Below, piece after piece: positions 40,101 through 51,095 of a stretch of DNA of 64,000 nt (within the stretch, counting starts at the first letter, position 1; every line of letters starts with the position of its first letter). The position numbers and the translations under genes were made by a program. This stretch comes from Hevea brasiliensis (taxonomy: Eukaryota; Streptophyta; Magnoliopsida; Malpighiales; Euphorbiaceae), in NCBI RefSeq assembly GCF_030052815.1, contig NC_079507.1, forward strand, positions 54,075,571 through 54,139,570, read 5' to 3'. The notes under the pieces are model-generated. The model saw nothing but the letters and a program-made list of their open reading frames with translations, made no database searches and was not told the origin of the DNA.

Positions 40101-43100
40101 GAAAAGTAGAATGGCAACTTTAATCTTTAATTAGGTTTTCTGGGTCAATGAAATGCATGTTGAAGGCAGTATCTACTGCAATAACTCAACTCAACTAAAC
40201 TCAACTAAGCCTTTATCCCAAAAATTTGGAGTCGGCTATATGGATTCGCTTTCTCCACTCTAAACGATTTTGAGTTAAATCCTCGGAAATGTGTAATGCT
40301 TCTAGGTCATGTTGTACTACTCTCCTCCAAGTCAATTTAGGTCTACCTCTTTTTTTCTTTCTATCCTCTAATCTAATGCGCTCTACTTGTCTAACTGGAG
40401 CCTCCGTATATCTACGCTTCACATGACTAAACCACCTCAATCTCCCTTCTCTCAACTTATCTTCAATTGGTACCACTCCTACCTTTTCTCTAATACTCTC
40501 ATTACGGACTTTATCTAGTCTAGTATTGTCACTCATCCACCTTAACATTCTCATCTCTGCAACTCTTATCTTAGACGCATACGACTCCTTCAGTGCCCAA
40601 CACTCACTACCATATAACATAGCTGGTCGTATGGCTGTACGGTAAAATTTTCCTTTCAACTTATTGAGAATCTTGCGATCACATAAAACTCCTGTGGCAC
40701 GTCTCCACTTTAACCATCCGGTTTTAATCCTATGACTAATATCCTCCTCACATCCCCCATCTACTTGAAGGACTGAGCCGAGATATTTAAAGTGATTACT
40801 TTGGGACAGTACCACTCCATCCAAACTAACTCCTTCCTTATCACCAGTTTGGCCTTCACTGAACTAGCAATGCATGTATTCTGTCTTTGTTCTACTTAAC
40901 TTAAAGCCCTTTGACTCTAGAGTACTTCTCCAAAACTCTAGCTTTCTATTGACTCCTTCTTGTGTCTCATCTATCAAAATAACATAATCCGCAAACATCA
41001 TGCACCAAGGAATACTCTCTTGTATATGTTTCATCAATTCATCTAAAACTAATGTAAAAAGGTAAGGGCTTATGGTTGATCCTTAGTGTAATCCAATTGA
41101 GATTGGAAAATCTCTTGTGTCCCCTCCCACTGTACGCACAATAGTAGTTGCTCATTCATACATATCTTTCAACACTTAATAAATACCCTCTTTTGTTCTA
41201 ACACATTCCATAAGACATCTCTTGGAACACTATCATAAGCCTTCTCCAAATCAATAAAAATCATGTGTATATCTTTCTTCACATCTCTATATTTCTCCAT
41301 CAAGCTTCTAATGAGAAAGATCGCTTCCATAGTTGAACGATCGGGCATAAAACCAAACTGATTGACAGAGATAGAAGTATCATGACGTAGTCGATGCTCC
41401 ACAACTCTCTCCCACAACTTCATAGTATGGCTCATGAGTTTAATTCCCCTATAGTTTGAGTAACTCTGTATGTTTCGCTTATTTTTAAAAATAGGTACTA
41501 AAATACTCCTCCTCCATTCATCAGGCATTTTCTTTGAGTTTAGAATCTTATTAAATAATTTAGTTAACCATGCCAATTCCATATCTCCCAAACACTTCCA
41601 CACTTCAATTGGTATTCCATCGGGTCCACAGGCTTTACCCACTTTCATTCTCTTAAGTGCTTCCTTTACTTCTAAAGATCCAATCCTTCTAAGATAATTC
41701 ACATTCTTTTCTATTGTTCTATAGTCTATATTCACGCTATTACCATTTTGACTATTATTAAAGAGATCATTAAAATAATTTCTCCATCTTTTTTTAATGT
41801 TCTCATCTTTCACCAACACTTTTCCTTCTTTATCCTTAATGCACCGAACTTGATTGAGATCTTGACATTTCCTTTCTCTCCTTCTTGCTAATCTATAAAT
41901 ATCTTTCTCCTCTTCTTTAGTTCTAAGTTTCTCATATAACTTTTCAAAGGCCTGTAATAACATATATAACTTTCTCATATAAATATCTACTGCAATAACA
42001 TTATTTAAAATTGAGGGACAAACAAGAAACATAAACTGAGATTGTCCAGTACAAGCAGACTCCATGGTGGTTGAACACATCAGTGGGTAACCAAATTTCA
42101 CCTGTCTGATAATTAAACTTTACAAGTACACTTCAGAAATATTTCTAGGCCAATGAAGAAAGGTGAAAAGGAAGGCAACTTAATATTCCCATCCCAAAAA
42201 CAATCTCCATGATCTTATGCCTTCAATATGGATGAAATAAATGAATTCATTCTTTTTCATATTCTCCTACTCTGAAAACTAAAAAACTACAAATGATCAT
42301 ATGTTATGACACAGAATATGAACTTTAAAAAGTGAATGATCAGATAACGACATCCTGATATATTGGCCCCATTTGTTTCACAGAAATATATCCTCAGAAA
42401 ACATTAAATGCATTTTCGATATTTGGAGTCCTCAAAAAATTGGTCAATGGAGAATAGTTTCTAGGTGGAAGGGAAAAAGTAACCCTTTTTGAAGGAAAAT
42501 GACGCCCATTTTTAAAACAGGAAGTCATTTCCTGAATTTTACAAATTTATAAAAGGAAAAGGAATTTACAAGAAAATCAGATAAGCACATGCCCCTTAAT
42601 ATATTAACTACCACCTATCATCTCCAGCCATCAGCAACTCTCTGTGACGGGCAGCAATAACCAAAATTTGTCCTTTTTTTTTTTGGTAAAAATTTATCTC
42701 ATATTCAACTATAAATAGAAAAATATGTTAATAAAAAAAAGAAAAATATAAAGTACTTATTGAAAGAAAATAATATTTCCAATTGCCCAAAAGCCACAAT
42801 ATTTTCCAATTGATTTTTAGTATTTAAACCTAACGATAGAACATTAATTATTATGTTAGAAAATATTTTCCAAAAATAAGTTACTTTCTGTGACACATAC
42901 AGGATTAAATCAGCAAAACTTACATTTATTCATGCAACATTTTTTTATCATCTTGCAAACAATTGGATATACTGATGGCGGAAGTGCAAAATAAAACAGT
43001 CTCCGAGATGATCCTTCTGCACTATTTTTGGCTAATTCATGCTCTGAAATTTCCTTATCCAACAGCTTAAATCCCTCTTCAGTATCATAAGAACCACTTA

Positions 43101-44394
43101 CATACTTGATCTGCAAGATCACAAAAGCATTAGCCCATTACTGTTGGAGGCAAGCAGATGGGAACAGTCACAATGACGGAGCTAGGTCACAAATTTAGGG
43201 GGGCCAAAGTAACATATAGTATATATTTATATTTATAGTTATAATATATTTGTTATTCAAAAACTGTGTAAAAAAATTTTTTTTTTCACAAATTTAGGAG
43301 GGCCATGGCACCTCTCAGGCCCCTAGCTCCGTCGGTGAGAATAGACAACGGAATAACAAAGTAGAAAAGGACTGAACGAACCAACTGTAAGAACTTTGAT
43401 ACATCTTCTGAGTGCCCAGGTGATGCATCTTTGCCAAGATATCTGCAATTATTGTTTCAATCCGAATTAAATCCTATCATTTGAAATAGTCATTTAACTT
43501 TGGAAATTGACATTTCAAAGCCACAATTGGTGAGGTGATAAAAGTAACGTTTTATATGGAAATTTATAAGGAAAGGATTACCAATATGATCATATGAAAA
43601 TGAAAATTTAGCATACATAATGTCACAAAGAAACAAATAAGTGAAAAATAGCAAGCAGCTGTCATCAATTACAGCTCTATTTTTCCAGTATGAAGGAAAA
43701 ACTTGAATCACTACCAATATCAAAGCTGAAACTAGAAATCACGTATCAATGAAAAACTTTTTTTTTTCTCGCCCATTATGTATGATACCTGGAGGATTCT
43801 TAAAACACACACTTCTCACTCATGCAAGCCAACCAAAAAAGAAAAAAAAAATTCATGAACAAACAAAATGGCAAGAAATCTCACCCACGAACACGATTTC
43901 CAAGCTCATCGTCTGAAATCTTAGTCCTTGCATACCCAAAAATATGAACTTCATTTGATTGCAGAAAACCCTGCAAATACCCCAATATAAAGATGATCAA
44001 ACTTCAGCTAATTACTAGCAAAAAGAAGAAACCGAATATGTACTGTTTGATCCAAAAATCATGCCCACCATGTAGACAGTCTTCTATATCAATTAGCAAG
44101 ACAATTGAATAATAGAAGATCAATTGATCAATAGCAATTCAATTCCAAAACCAAAAAAGAAAATACCGCACTATAAAACTACTAATTCCACATCAAATTA
44201 GAAAAGAATTATCGCTATACCTGGCGGTAAAGATTAAAGAGAGCAGGGAAAGTCTTCTTCTTGGCGAGATCACCAGAGGCACCAAGCACAATAATGGAAA
44301 GGCACCCAGTTTCTGGCACATTCTCGTATTCTTTAGAAAATGAATCACTTCTAAAACTAGATCTCTTCTCCATTAACCACTGACCCGAACCCAT
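36085..44394 (-). CDS. G6PD: cytosolic glucose-6-phosphate 1-dehydrogenase
   Basis: Fifteen exons join in frame into 515 residues: 44394-44221, 43970-43885, 43442-43382, 43110-42924, 39641-39484, 39386-39318, 39048-38990, 38691-38655, 38314-38243, 37971-37824, 37647-37552, 37243-37173, 36710-36595, 36382-36337, 36252-36085. The NADP-binding motif GASGDLA is at residues 38-44 and the active-site signature RIDHYLGKE at 209-217, with VVEKPFG before it. It converts glucose-6-phosphate to 6-phosphogluconolactone with NADPH production in the oxidative pentose phosphate pathway. No transit peptide precedes the start (MGSGQW), and the length fits the cytosolic isoform, not the longer plastid one. A leader intron (44768-44437) precedes the ATG. 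Intron 4 (3.28 kb) carries a LINE and intron 3 a MITE-like insert. No coding defects seen. Confidence 0.97.
37099..37141. repeat. (TAA)n microsatellite, ~14 units, in G6PDH intron 12
   Basis: An uninterrupted ataata run lies about 30 bases downstream of the exon 12 donor on the gene strand. Confidence 0.95.
40170..40185. repeat. 16-bp target-site duplication of LINE copy B
   Basis: tatctactgcaataac, repeated without mismatch at 41984-41999. Confidence 0.92.
40186..41983 (-). mobile_element. 5'-truncated RTE-type LINE, copy B, inside G6PDH intron 4
   Basis: The minus strand (sense with the host gene) encodes an RTE-type reverse transcriptase in pieces. One frame (up to 41983, ending 41169) carries [61 protein letters not shown] and [16 protein letters not shown] frame at 40824-40213 carries [22 protein letters not shown] and a C-terminal [15 protein letters not shown]. 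Between them the QG block has a stop (LH*GS) and the FADD box reads FADY, so it is dead. The 3' tail is TTGAG/TTTAG repeats. Perfect 16-bp direct repeats, tatctactgcaataac, flank it at 40170-40185 and 41984-41999. Confidence 0.92.
43175..43333. mobile_element. short MITE-like insert in G6PDH intron 3
   Basis: It begins gacggagctag and ends ctagctccgtc, a perfect 11-bp inverted repeat. Subterminal parts pair too (acaaatttaggggggcc near the left, aatttaggagggcc and ggcacctctcaggcccctag near the right). It is 159 bp, AT-rich in the middle and non-coding. I could not identify a clean target-site duplication. Confidence 0.6.
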
Positions 44395-44436
44395 TTTCTA
44401 CCTCGTTACAGAGTCTTTGAATCAAAATTTGGCTTC

Positions 44437-44768
44437 CTGAAATATATAAGCAAAGAAGTAAGGTTCCCTTGATCTGTTTTGGCATAAGAAACGAGAGAAC
44501 TCGGCAAAGATACTGTATCATAGGAAGAGAGGTAAAGGAAATCACCACTGATTAAGCAAATTATACTAGGCAAGCAAAAACAGAATTCAACAGCTTTTTA
44601 AGAAAAATCCATGAAACAAACGGATCCAAACAAGAATCAGAAAACGTTCAAAACCCAAAATTAAAACAAAAAAAAAATATGCACAGAAACCCACAACAAG
44701 AGTAAGTTTGAACTCACGAGCTAGAAAAGACATGGGAAAAACAGAAAAGGTACAAACCAATAACATAC
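44437..44768 (-). other. 5' UTR intron of the G6PDH gene
   Basis: On the minus strand CTTTGTTTG/GTATGTTA (GT at 44768-44767) and TATATATTTCAG/GAAGCC (AG at 44438-44437) frame 332 bases in front of the start codon. The upstream exon contains CT-rich leader sequence. Confidence 0.65.
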
Positions 44769-45049
44769 CAAACAAAGGTCCACTGGGAGCTGGAGAGTCA
44801 GAGAGAGATATTTGATGTCAAATACAGAGGAAGAGAGCTACTTGAATTCAATGTTTTGAAAAGTGGTTCACAATTTGCTCTGATTTTTGTTGTGGTTGAA
44901 TTCTCCACCAAACTCCTCTTGTCTGGTATGAAATTTTGAGTTACGTCATTAACATCGCCAGCTGCCGAAGACTGTACTTTTTTCACACAAAACTCCCTGT
45001 GTTTCCTGTTTATTTCAACTTGTGCTCAGCTCTGCAAAAGAGAATTCAA

Positions 45050-46996
45050 TTGCATCCCATGAATGATTTCACTATGTAGGGATATGCTTATCCATCTAGC
45101 TCAGCAGAAATTCAGCTGGCACAGTGAAAATGGGAAATTCTTGATTGGATTAAAAATTTTGTCATATTTGGAATATTATAATAAATATTTAATATTTTAT
45201 AAGATTATGAAATTTCTAAAAATATTAACATGCATAATTTTATTTTTATAGATAAAAATTATTGCTTTTCATGAGTAATCAATATATTTAGTATTAATAT
45301 AATTACTGGATTATAATTTTTTTATTTTTTATTTATGACCTTATTTGTTTTTTCTTTTTTCCATAAATGAGAATCATTAATCTCGTTCATTTTAAAAAAA
45401 AAAATTATTTTTGTATATTTAATTTAAATTTAAATTCTATTAATAAAAAAGTTTTAACAATTATCATTTTCAGGAAAAAAAATATTCTTTTAATGTTTTT
45501 TATGCTTATTATATAAAATATGTAAACATACAAATTTTCATTATCACTATTTTAGTATTTTTAAATAAATTATATATATGCTAAAAGTTTAAATTATAAA
45601 TTTACATAAATTAAAATTAAAAAAAAATCTCACTGTTTGAAACTCCAAAATGACAAATAGAAAAAGGATGAGAGATTAAGGTCCAAAATGTAAAATCATA
45701 AAAGCAGAGGGGCACAAGTGAAAAATATAACAAAATTCAAGGAGTTGGCAAGAAGAAAGAATTCGGTGGCGGTTGGGCGTTCCCACCAATGCATAGTAAC
45801 CGTAAATTAAGCTCTAATCAGGTGCGTTAAGGATCACGGGAAGAGGATAGTTTCCACTATCTTATTCTTATTCTTTATTTCACATTAAAAAAAATAAAAA
45901 ATAGAAAATTTTGATATGGACGGACTAGATTGAAATGACCAGAAAAGAAGTCGACAGATATTGACCAATGGACTGCTTCTTTTAAGATTTGAAAGGGCCC
46001 CACCTGACGGCCGTGCCGTTTTGCAATAATCCTCTATTCAATGGATTTTTTATATTAAAAAATTATTTTCTTATTCTTAAATAGAATATTAAAAGATATT
46101 TTGTGCTGCAATCGATTATTTTATTTAAAATTATGAGTATATATAAAGTGTGTATTAAAATTATTTTTTTCTTCTATTTTAAATAGATTATTGCATAAAA
46201 ATATTAAATAATTAATATTATAATAAGTAATTATTATTACAATACATTAATATATATTTATTTTATATATCTATAATTTTATGAATTAAATACATATTTT
46301 TTTCATTTTACACTATTTATATATTTTTTAGGTTATTAATATTATTTTTAAAATATTATTAAAATTATTAAATAGAGATAATATTTAATATATTATATTT
46401 TGGAATTTTATTTTTAATTTCTTTGGAACGGAGGAAAATATATGAAAGATATTAATGACTGCATATTTATTTATTTTTAATTATAATTTTTATTTTTAAA
46501 ATAACCTTTTATTTATCAAATAAAGAAAAAATTTTCAATCTCAAAACTTATGATTTTTTTATTTCCATTTAAATTAAAAATTATAAATTTATTTGATTAT
46601 GCAAATTTCATTTTATTTAATACAGCCAATATATTATAAATAATATATAGTTATTAATATTTATATGAATTTACATTCTATATATTTATTGTAAATCTTC
46701 TTTATTGTTATAAATATAATAATTATATGAAATAATTTCTTTAATCTTTTTAAATAATTTCTCTAATTTTTTTTTCTTTGACTCTGCACGCATGATATTT
46801 TCCATAAATAGAGGTTTATTTAAAGGAAATAAATAAATAGTTTAGTCCATGATGTCATTGTTTCTGGTTAGTTGATCACATGACTTTACAAGCTTATATA
46901 TATATATTTAGAGAGAGAGATTAGGAAATAAATAAATAGTTTAGTCCATGATGTCATTGTTTATGGTTAGTTGATCACATGACTTTGCAAGCTTAC

Positions 46997-47086
<90 letters not shown>

Positions 47087-48540
47087 GTTAATTAAGCTGC
47101 TCACAATAGATGATAATAGAGAGGTAGTTGAACACATTTTTTAACTATAAATCTATAATAGTAGATAGGTAGAGCTTAAGTGTTTCCATTTGGCTATGAT
47201 CAACATTAACCCATTATTTATGCTAAATACTAACCTAAATGCCATGTGAGAGGAAGGTGAGTGTGTGTATCACCAAACAACAATTGCCAAAAATAATATA
47301 CATGGTTAGTTGGTATTATAAAATAAATACTTTATTATAAAATATCATTTGATTAAGGACATTTTACTATTTATATTCTCATATGAAATATTAAAAATTA
47401 TAATCCTTTAAAATTGTGCTAATAATCTTCCAAACTATGCTAAAAAAGTGTTGAGGGTAGGTAAATGGATAAATCCCACAAGAATTGAAAGGGAAAGAAC
47501 AAATGTTGGTTGGTGGGTTGATGAAGAATGAAAGAGGAAGAAAGAGAAGTTTGTGATAGTGTGGGAAAAAGAGTTTGCATTTTGCAAGCTTTATTGAGGA
47601 TGCAAAATGGTCTCAATTTTCTAAGTCAGAGACTTTGGAGACACAAAATTCCCTCTCTAATGGAAGACCAAATTGGAATTTGACATTCTAATCAAATACC
47701 AAATTGGAATATGCAACCCCATAAGTAACTATTTTTCCTAAATTCCTTTTCTTTCATCTCAACTCTCAATCTTTTACTAATATCAGGCTCCAACAAGATA
47801 GCCTTATCTCACCCTAATTTTAACTCCTCACATATTCTTAAATATTATCTCAATTTAAAAATGTGAATAAATAAGTAACAAATTATCTAATTACGCATCT
47901 CACGTAATATCATCTCAGCCTTAGTAATAAATCCCTTATGTAGGATTAGATTAAATTGAGTACACCAACAAGTGATCCTAAGCCTCGAGTTTAAAAGAAC
48001 AATTACCATCATACCCGAAGAGTTCTTTTTTTTTTTTCTCAGATAAAAAACAAAAAATCTTGTCAACATCCTACACTTTGCTTGGCAGGGGATAAAACAA
48101 AGAACAAGCACAACAGTTATTGCAAAAGTATAACCCATTACTTCAATCCCGTCCCATTTCCCAAATCATTGCTAACACACAAAATTACTACTTGCATCAC
48201 ATAATAATCACCAAAGACCAGTTTAAGCCTTGTCAAAATGGATAAAAATTCGGAATCAGTAGGGAAATTATAGTTACATTATGAGCTTCTACATTATTAT
48301 TTCATTAGATGATTAGAAAATGCCGCCTTTGTGAGCAGGAATATTGTGATGGCCTACTTCCACTCTTTAGTACAGCTAAAGAATGGATCAACATACGAAA
48401 ATTATCAATTAATACAAAGTTACCAACAGAGCAATGACAAGCCATTCGTGAAAACTTGAGGCAAGGCACAATTAATATTCACATGATACACGAGCTGAGG
48501 GTAAGAAGCAAGTCATTTCCTTGAGCCTTTTACAACTTCC
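45050..48540. other. intergenic AT-rich sequence, no gene recognised
   Basis: It contains long A/T-rich tracts, the duplicated block at 46.8-47.1 kb (entered separately) and no open frame with family resemblance. The 83-codon minus frame at 47887-48138 has one hydrophobic segment and a KKKK run and is probably fortuitous. The end borders the 3' UTR of PUX1. Confidence 0.5.
46825..47081. repeat. tandem duplication (~97 bp) ending in (TA)n(GA)n microsatellites
   Basis: The block aggaaataaataaatagttt, agtccatgatgtcattgttt, ctggttagttgatcacatga occurs at 46825 and again at 46922 with three or so differences. Each copy runs into a TA tract and then GA. In the second copy these have expanded to about 14 TA (46996-47023) and about 29 GA (47023-47081). 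Confidence 0.85.
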
Positions 48541-48629
48541 TAAAGATTCAGTTTATAATGGATTCCACACATTCTATATCCCTTCAGTTACCCTCAGGAA
48601 TGGGGTGCTCACTGGCAGAGTTGGTTGTA

Positions 48630-51057
48630 TCACATTTTCAGCCACTTCGGTTTGATGGGTTTTTTCCCAGCAGACTTGGACTCTTGAGGGACAGGGGAAG
48701 GAGCCACTGTTACAGGTTCTGGTCCAGCAGACTGAACAGGCTCTGCTGGTTCCGAAATCAATTCCCAACCTTTCAAAGACATTATCTCTTCTTGGAGGAA
48801 GGGACCAGAACTGAGAGCTGCAGAATCATCTCCTGAACATTGCAATAAGAATAAATATTAGTTATGACATATCTTTTATTCGACAACTAATAAATTGTGA
48901 ATATCAAGATGGAATCTCTGAAATTTCACTTCAAGACAATATGCCCAAAGGAAGAAAAGGTCAGGTCAGGCTCAAAAATAGAGTAGAGAAACAGTAACAC
49001 AATACATTCATGTGATATACAGCAACCAAAAACAAATGCAAATGTGAAATGCACAAAACTCTTGTTTTTTAGAAAATACAGGTTGATTTAGTAATATCCA
49101 CAATCCAGTAACAAAAGAAAATGACATTCTGTACATACCACTAGTTTCTAAATGCCTCAGCCTGAGTTTGATCAAGTTGATTGAAACGAACTACTATTCT
49201 AAGACTAACGGCCATAACATTTCAGCTATAAGTTTTAGAAGGTTGCCTCAATTACTCTGGTAATTATCAATCCAAACAGTAAGACTATTTATCATTCATG
49301 TCTATTTCTATTTCCCGTCTCTTTTTTTACGGGGGAGAGCAGGGAAATCAAAGATACCTGCAAACATCAGCGAGTTCTGCAACTTTACATTAGAGGTCAA
49401 CAAATAAACTGGACTCTAAGATTAACCAACTTTACCTACTTACACAGTTTCACTAGGAACTCTCCATACGCTTGAAGATGCGAGCGCAGCTAACCTGCAC
49501 CCATCACATCTATAGAAAACTCAAAATTGGAATCCAGTTTTCAATAATCTACCTCGGGGAACGAGGCAGCTCTGACAATGAGTTGTGGGGACCACAAATT
49601 TGTTTCTTACAATGTGAGCACCACAGCCCCATTTTCTTTCCCCCCTCCCCTCTCCCCCTTCTCGCCACCTAACCACCCCTCCCCTCTTCTCTTTCTTCTT
49701 TTCCGTTTCTCTTCCTCCCCACTTCTTCTCCAGTTACCAGTGACACAAATCACAGGCGAGAGGGACCAATCGGCGAGGACCACCTTAGGCGATGTTGATG
49801 GAGCTGCCAACGGTAAGCAACAGCTCTTGGTTTGGGTTGAATGAGCGAGACACGGATGAAGGGAGCGGTGCCTTCCAAGGTCGTTTTCCTCCATCTCCAG
49901 CAACGGGAGAGCATGGGACTGACGCCAACAAACTTTTGGCACCTTAGAGTTTCTTTCCTGACCAAGAAAAGCAGGTTTTAATGGGGTTTCTGTCCAGAGC
50001 AAGAGGAGAAAGAAAATGGGTGGCAGCACGCTTGTCGGCCATTTTCCTGATGATCCAAGACCATCGTTGAGTTTAGCATGACGAAACCTTCGAGATAGGA
50101 CCAACCCCACTCTGTTCAAACACCGTTTGAAAAAGGCAATCATCAGACGGTCTAGATCACTTGGTGAGATTTTTAAGTTTTTTCGATTTTCGTAAATTAA
50201 AAATAATTATGTTATAATTATTAACAATTTATAAGCTTCGATTGGCTGTGATTGGATTGGCAATAGCTCATTGGCATTTGGGATTGAGTTTTCGACCCAG
50301 TCTAAACGCCTGGCGGGCCTTTCTAAAAGGTAGTCATATTTACAGTCATTTCTAACATATTTAGACGTTTCTAACACATTTCAAGTAGCAAATTTTACAA
50401 AAGTAATCTTAAACTCAAATTGTATAGTTTTTTAAACTAGCTAATTAATTTGTAAAATATTAATGACTTAGTAAAAATTAAGTAAAATGAATTTAATTAA
50501 TACAAGAACGGTGCAAAGAACCTCTAAGAATATTTTCATGATTTTAGCACAGGAAATAATTATTTGGACTGTAAAAGAATTAGGGTCTCAAACTAGAGTT
50601 TGAAAGTTTGGACCTAGATTAAGTTTTTTGTAAGCCCCAAGCCTATGACTCTGTGTTGCATTTTGTTGAATTTTATTACAAAGAGTTAGATCTAATTATA
50701 GGAAAGACTCTACTGAAATTTCAACAAAAACCTTAAGATTTATTCTTACTTCTATAAATTAAATTAATTGGTTAATTTTGTCGGTTAATTAATAAAGGTC
50801 AATGTGTCTATATAAGTGATTATAGCCAGTTATCTTCTTCTTTCAGCTAGACCAGCTACAATCGGATCGTCAGCTCTATGAGTTGGATATTGATTATTTT
50901 TATAATTTCAATATTATTTATATTTTTCATATTTTATATTTATTGGCATGCTCATGCATTCATTTACACATACGTAATTAGTTATTATATCATAAGCATC
51001 CTCTATTTATTGCATTGTAAATCTTCTGTGCTGTGCAGCCTTGGGGATAAGTTGAAG

Positions 51058-51095
<38 letters not shown>

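Noticed and set aside
49607..50143. 178-codon minus frame with a hydrophobic stretch, considered as a gene inside the PUX1 intron
   Set aside because: The C-terminal part is translated CT-rich repeat and no domain or splice structure could be seen; kept only as a GC-rich segment of unknown origin.
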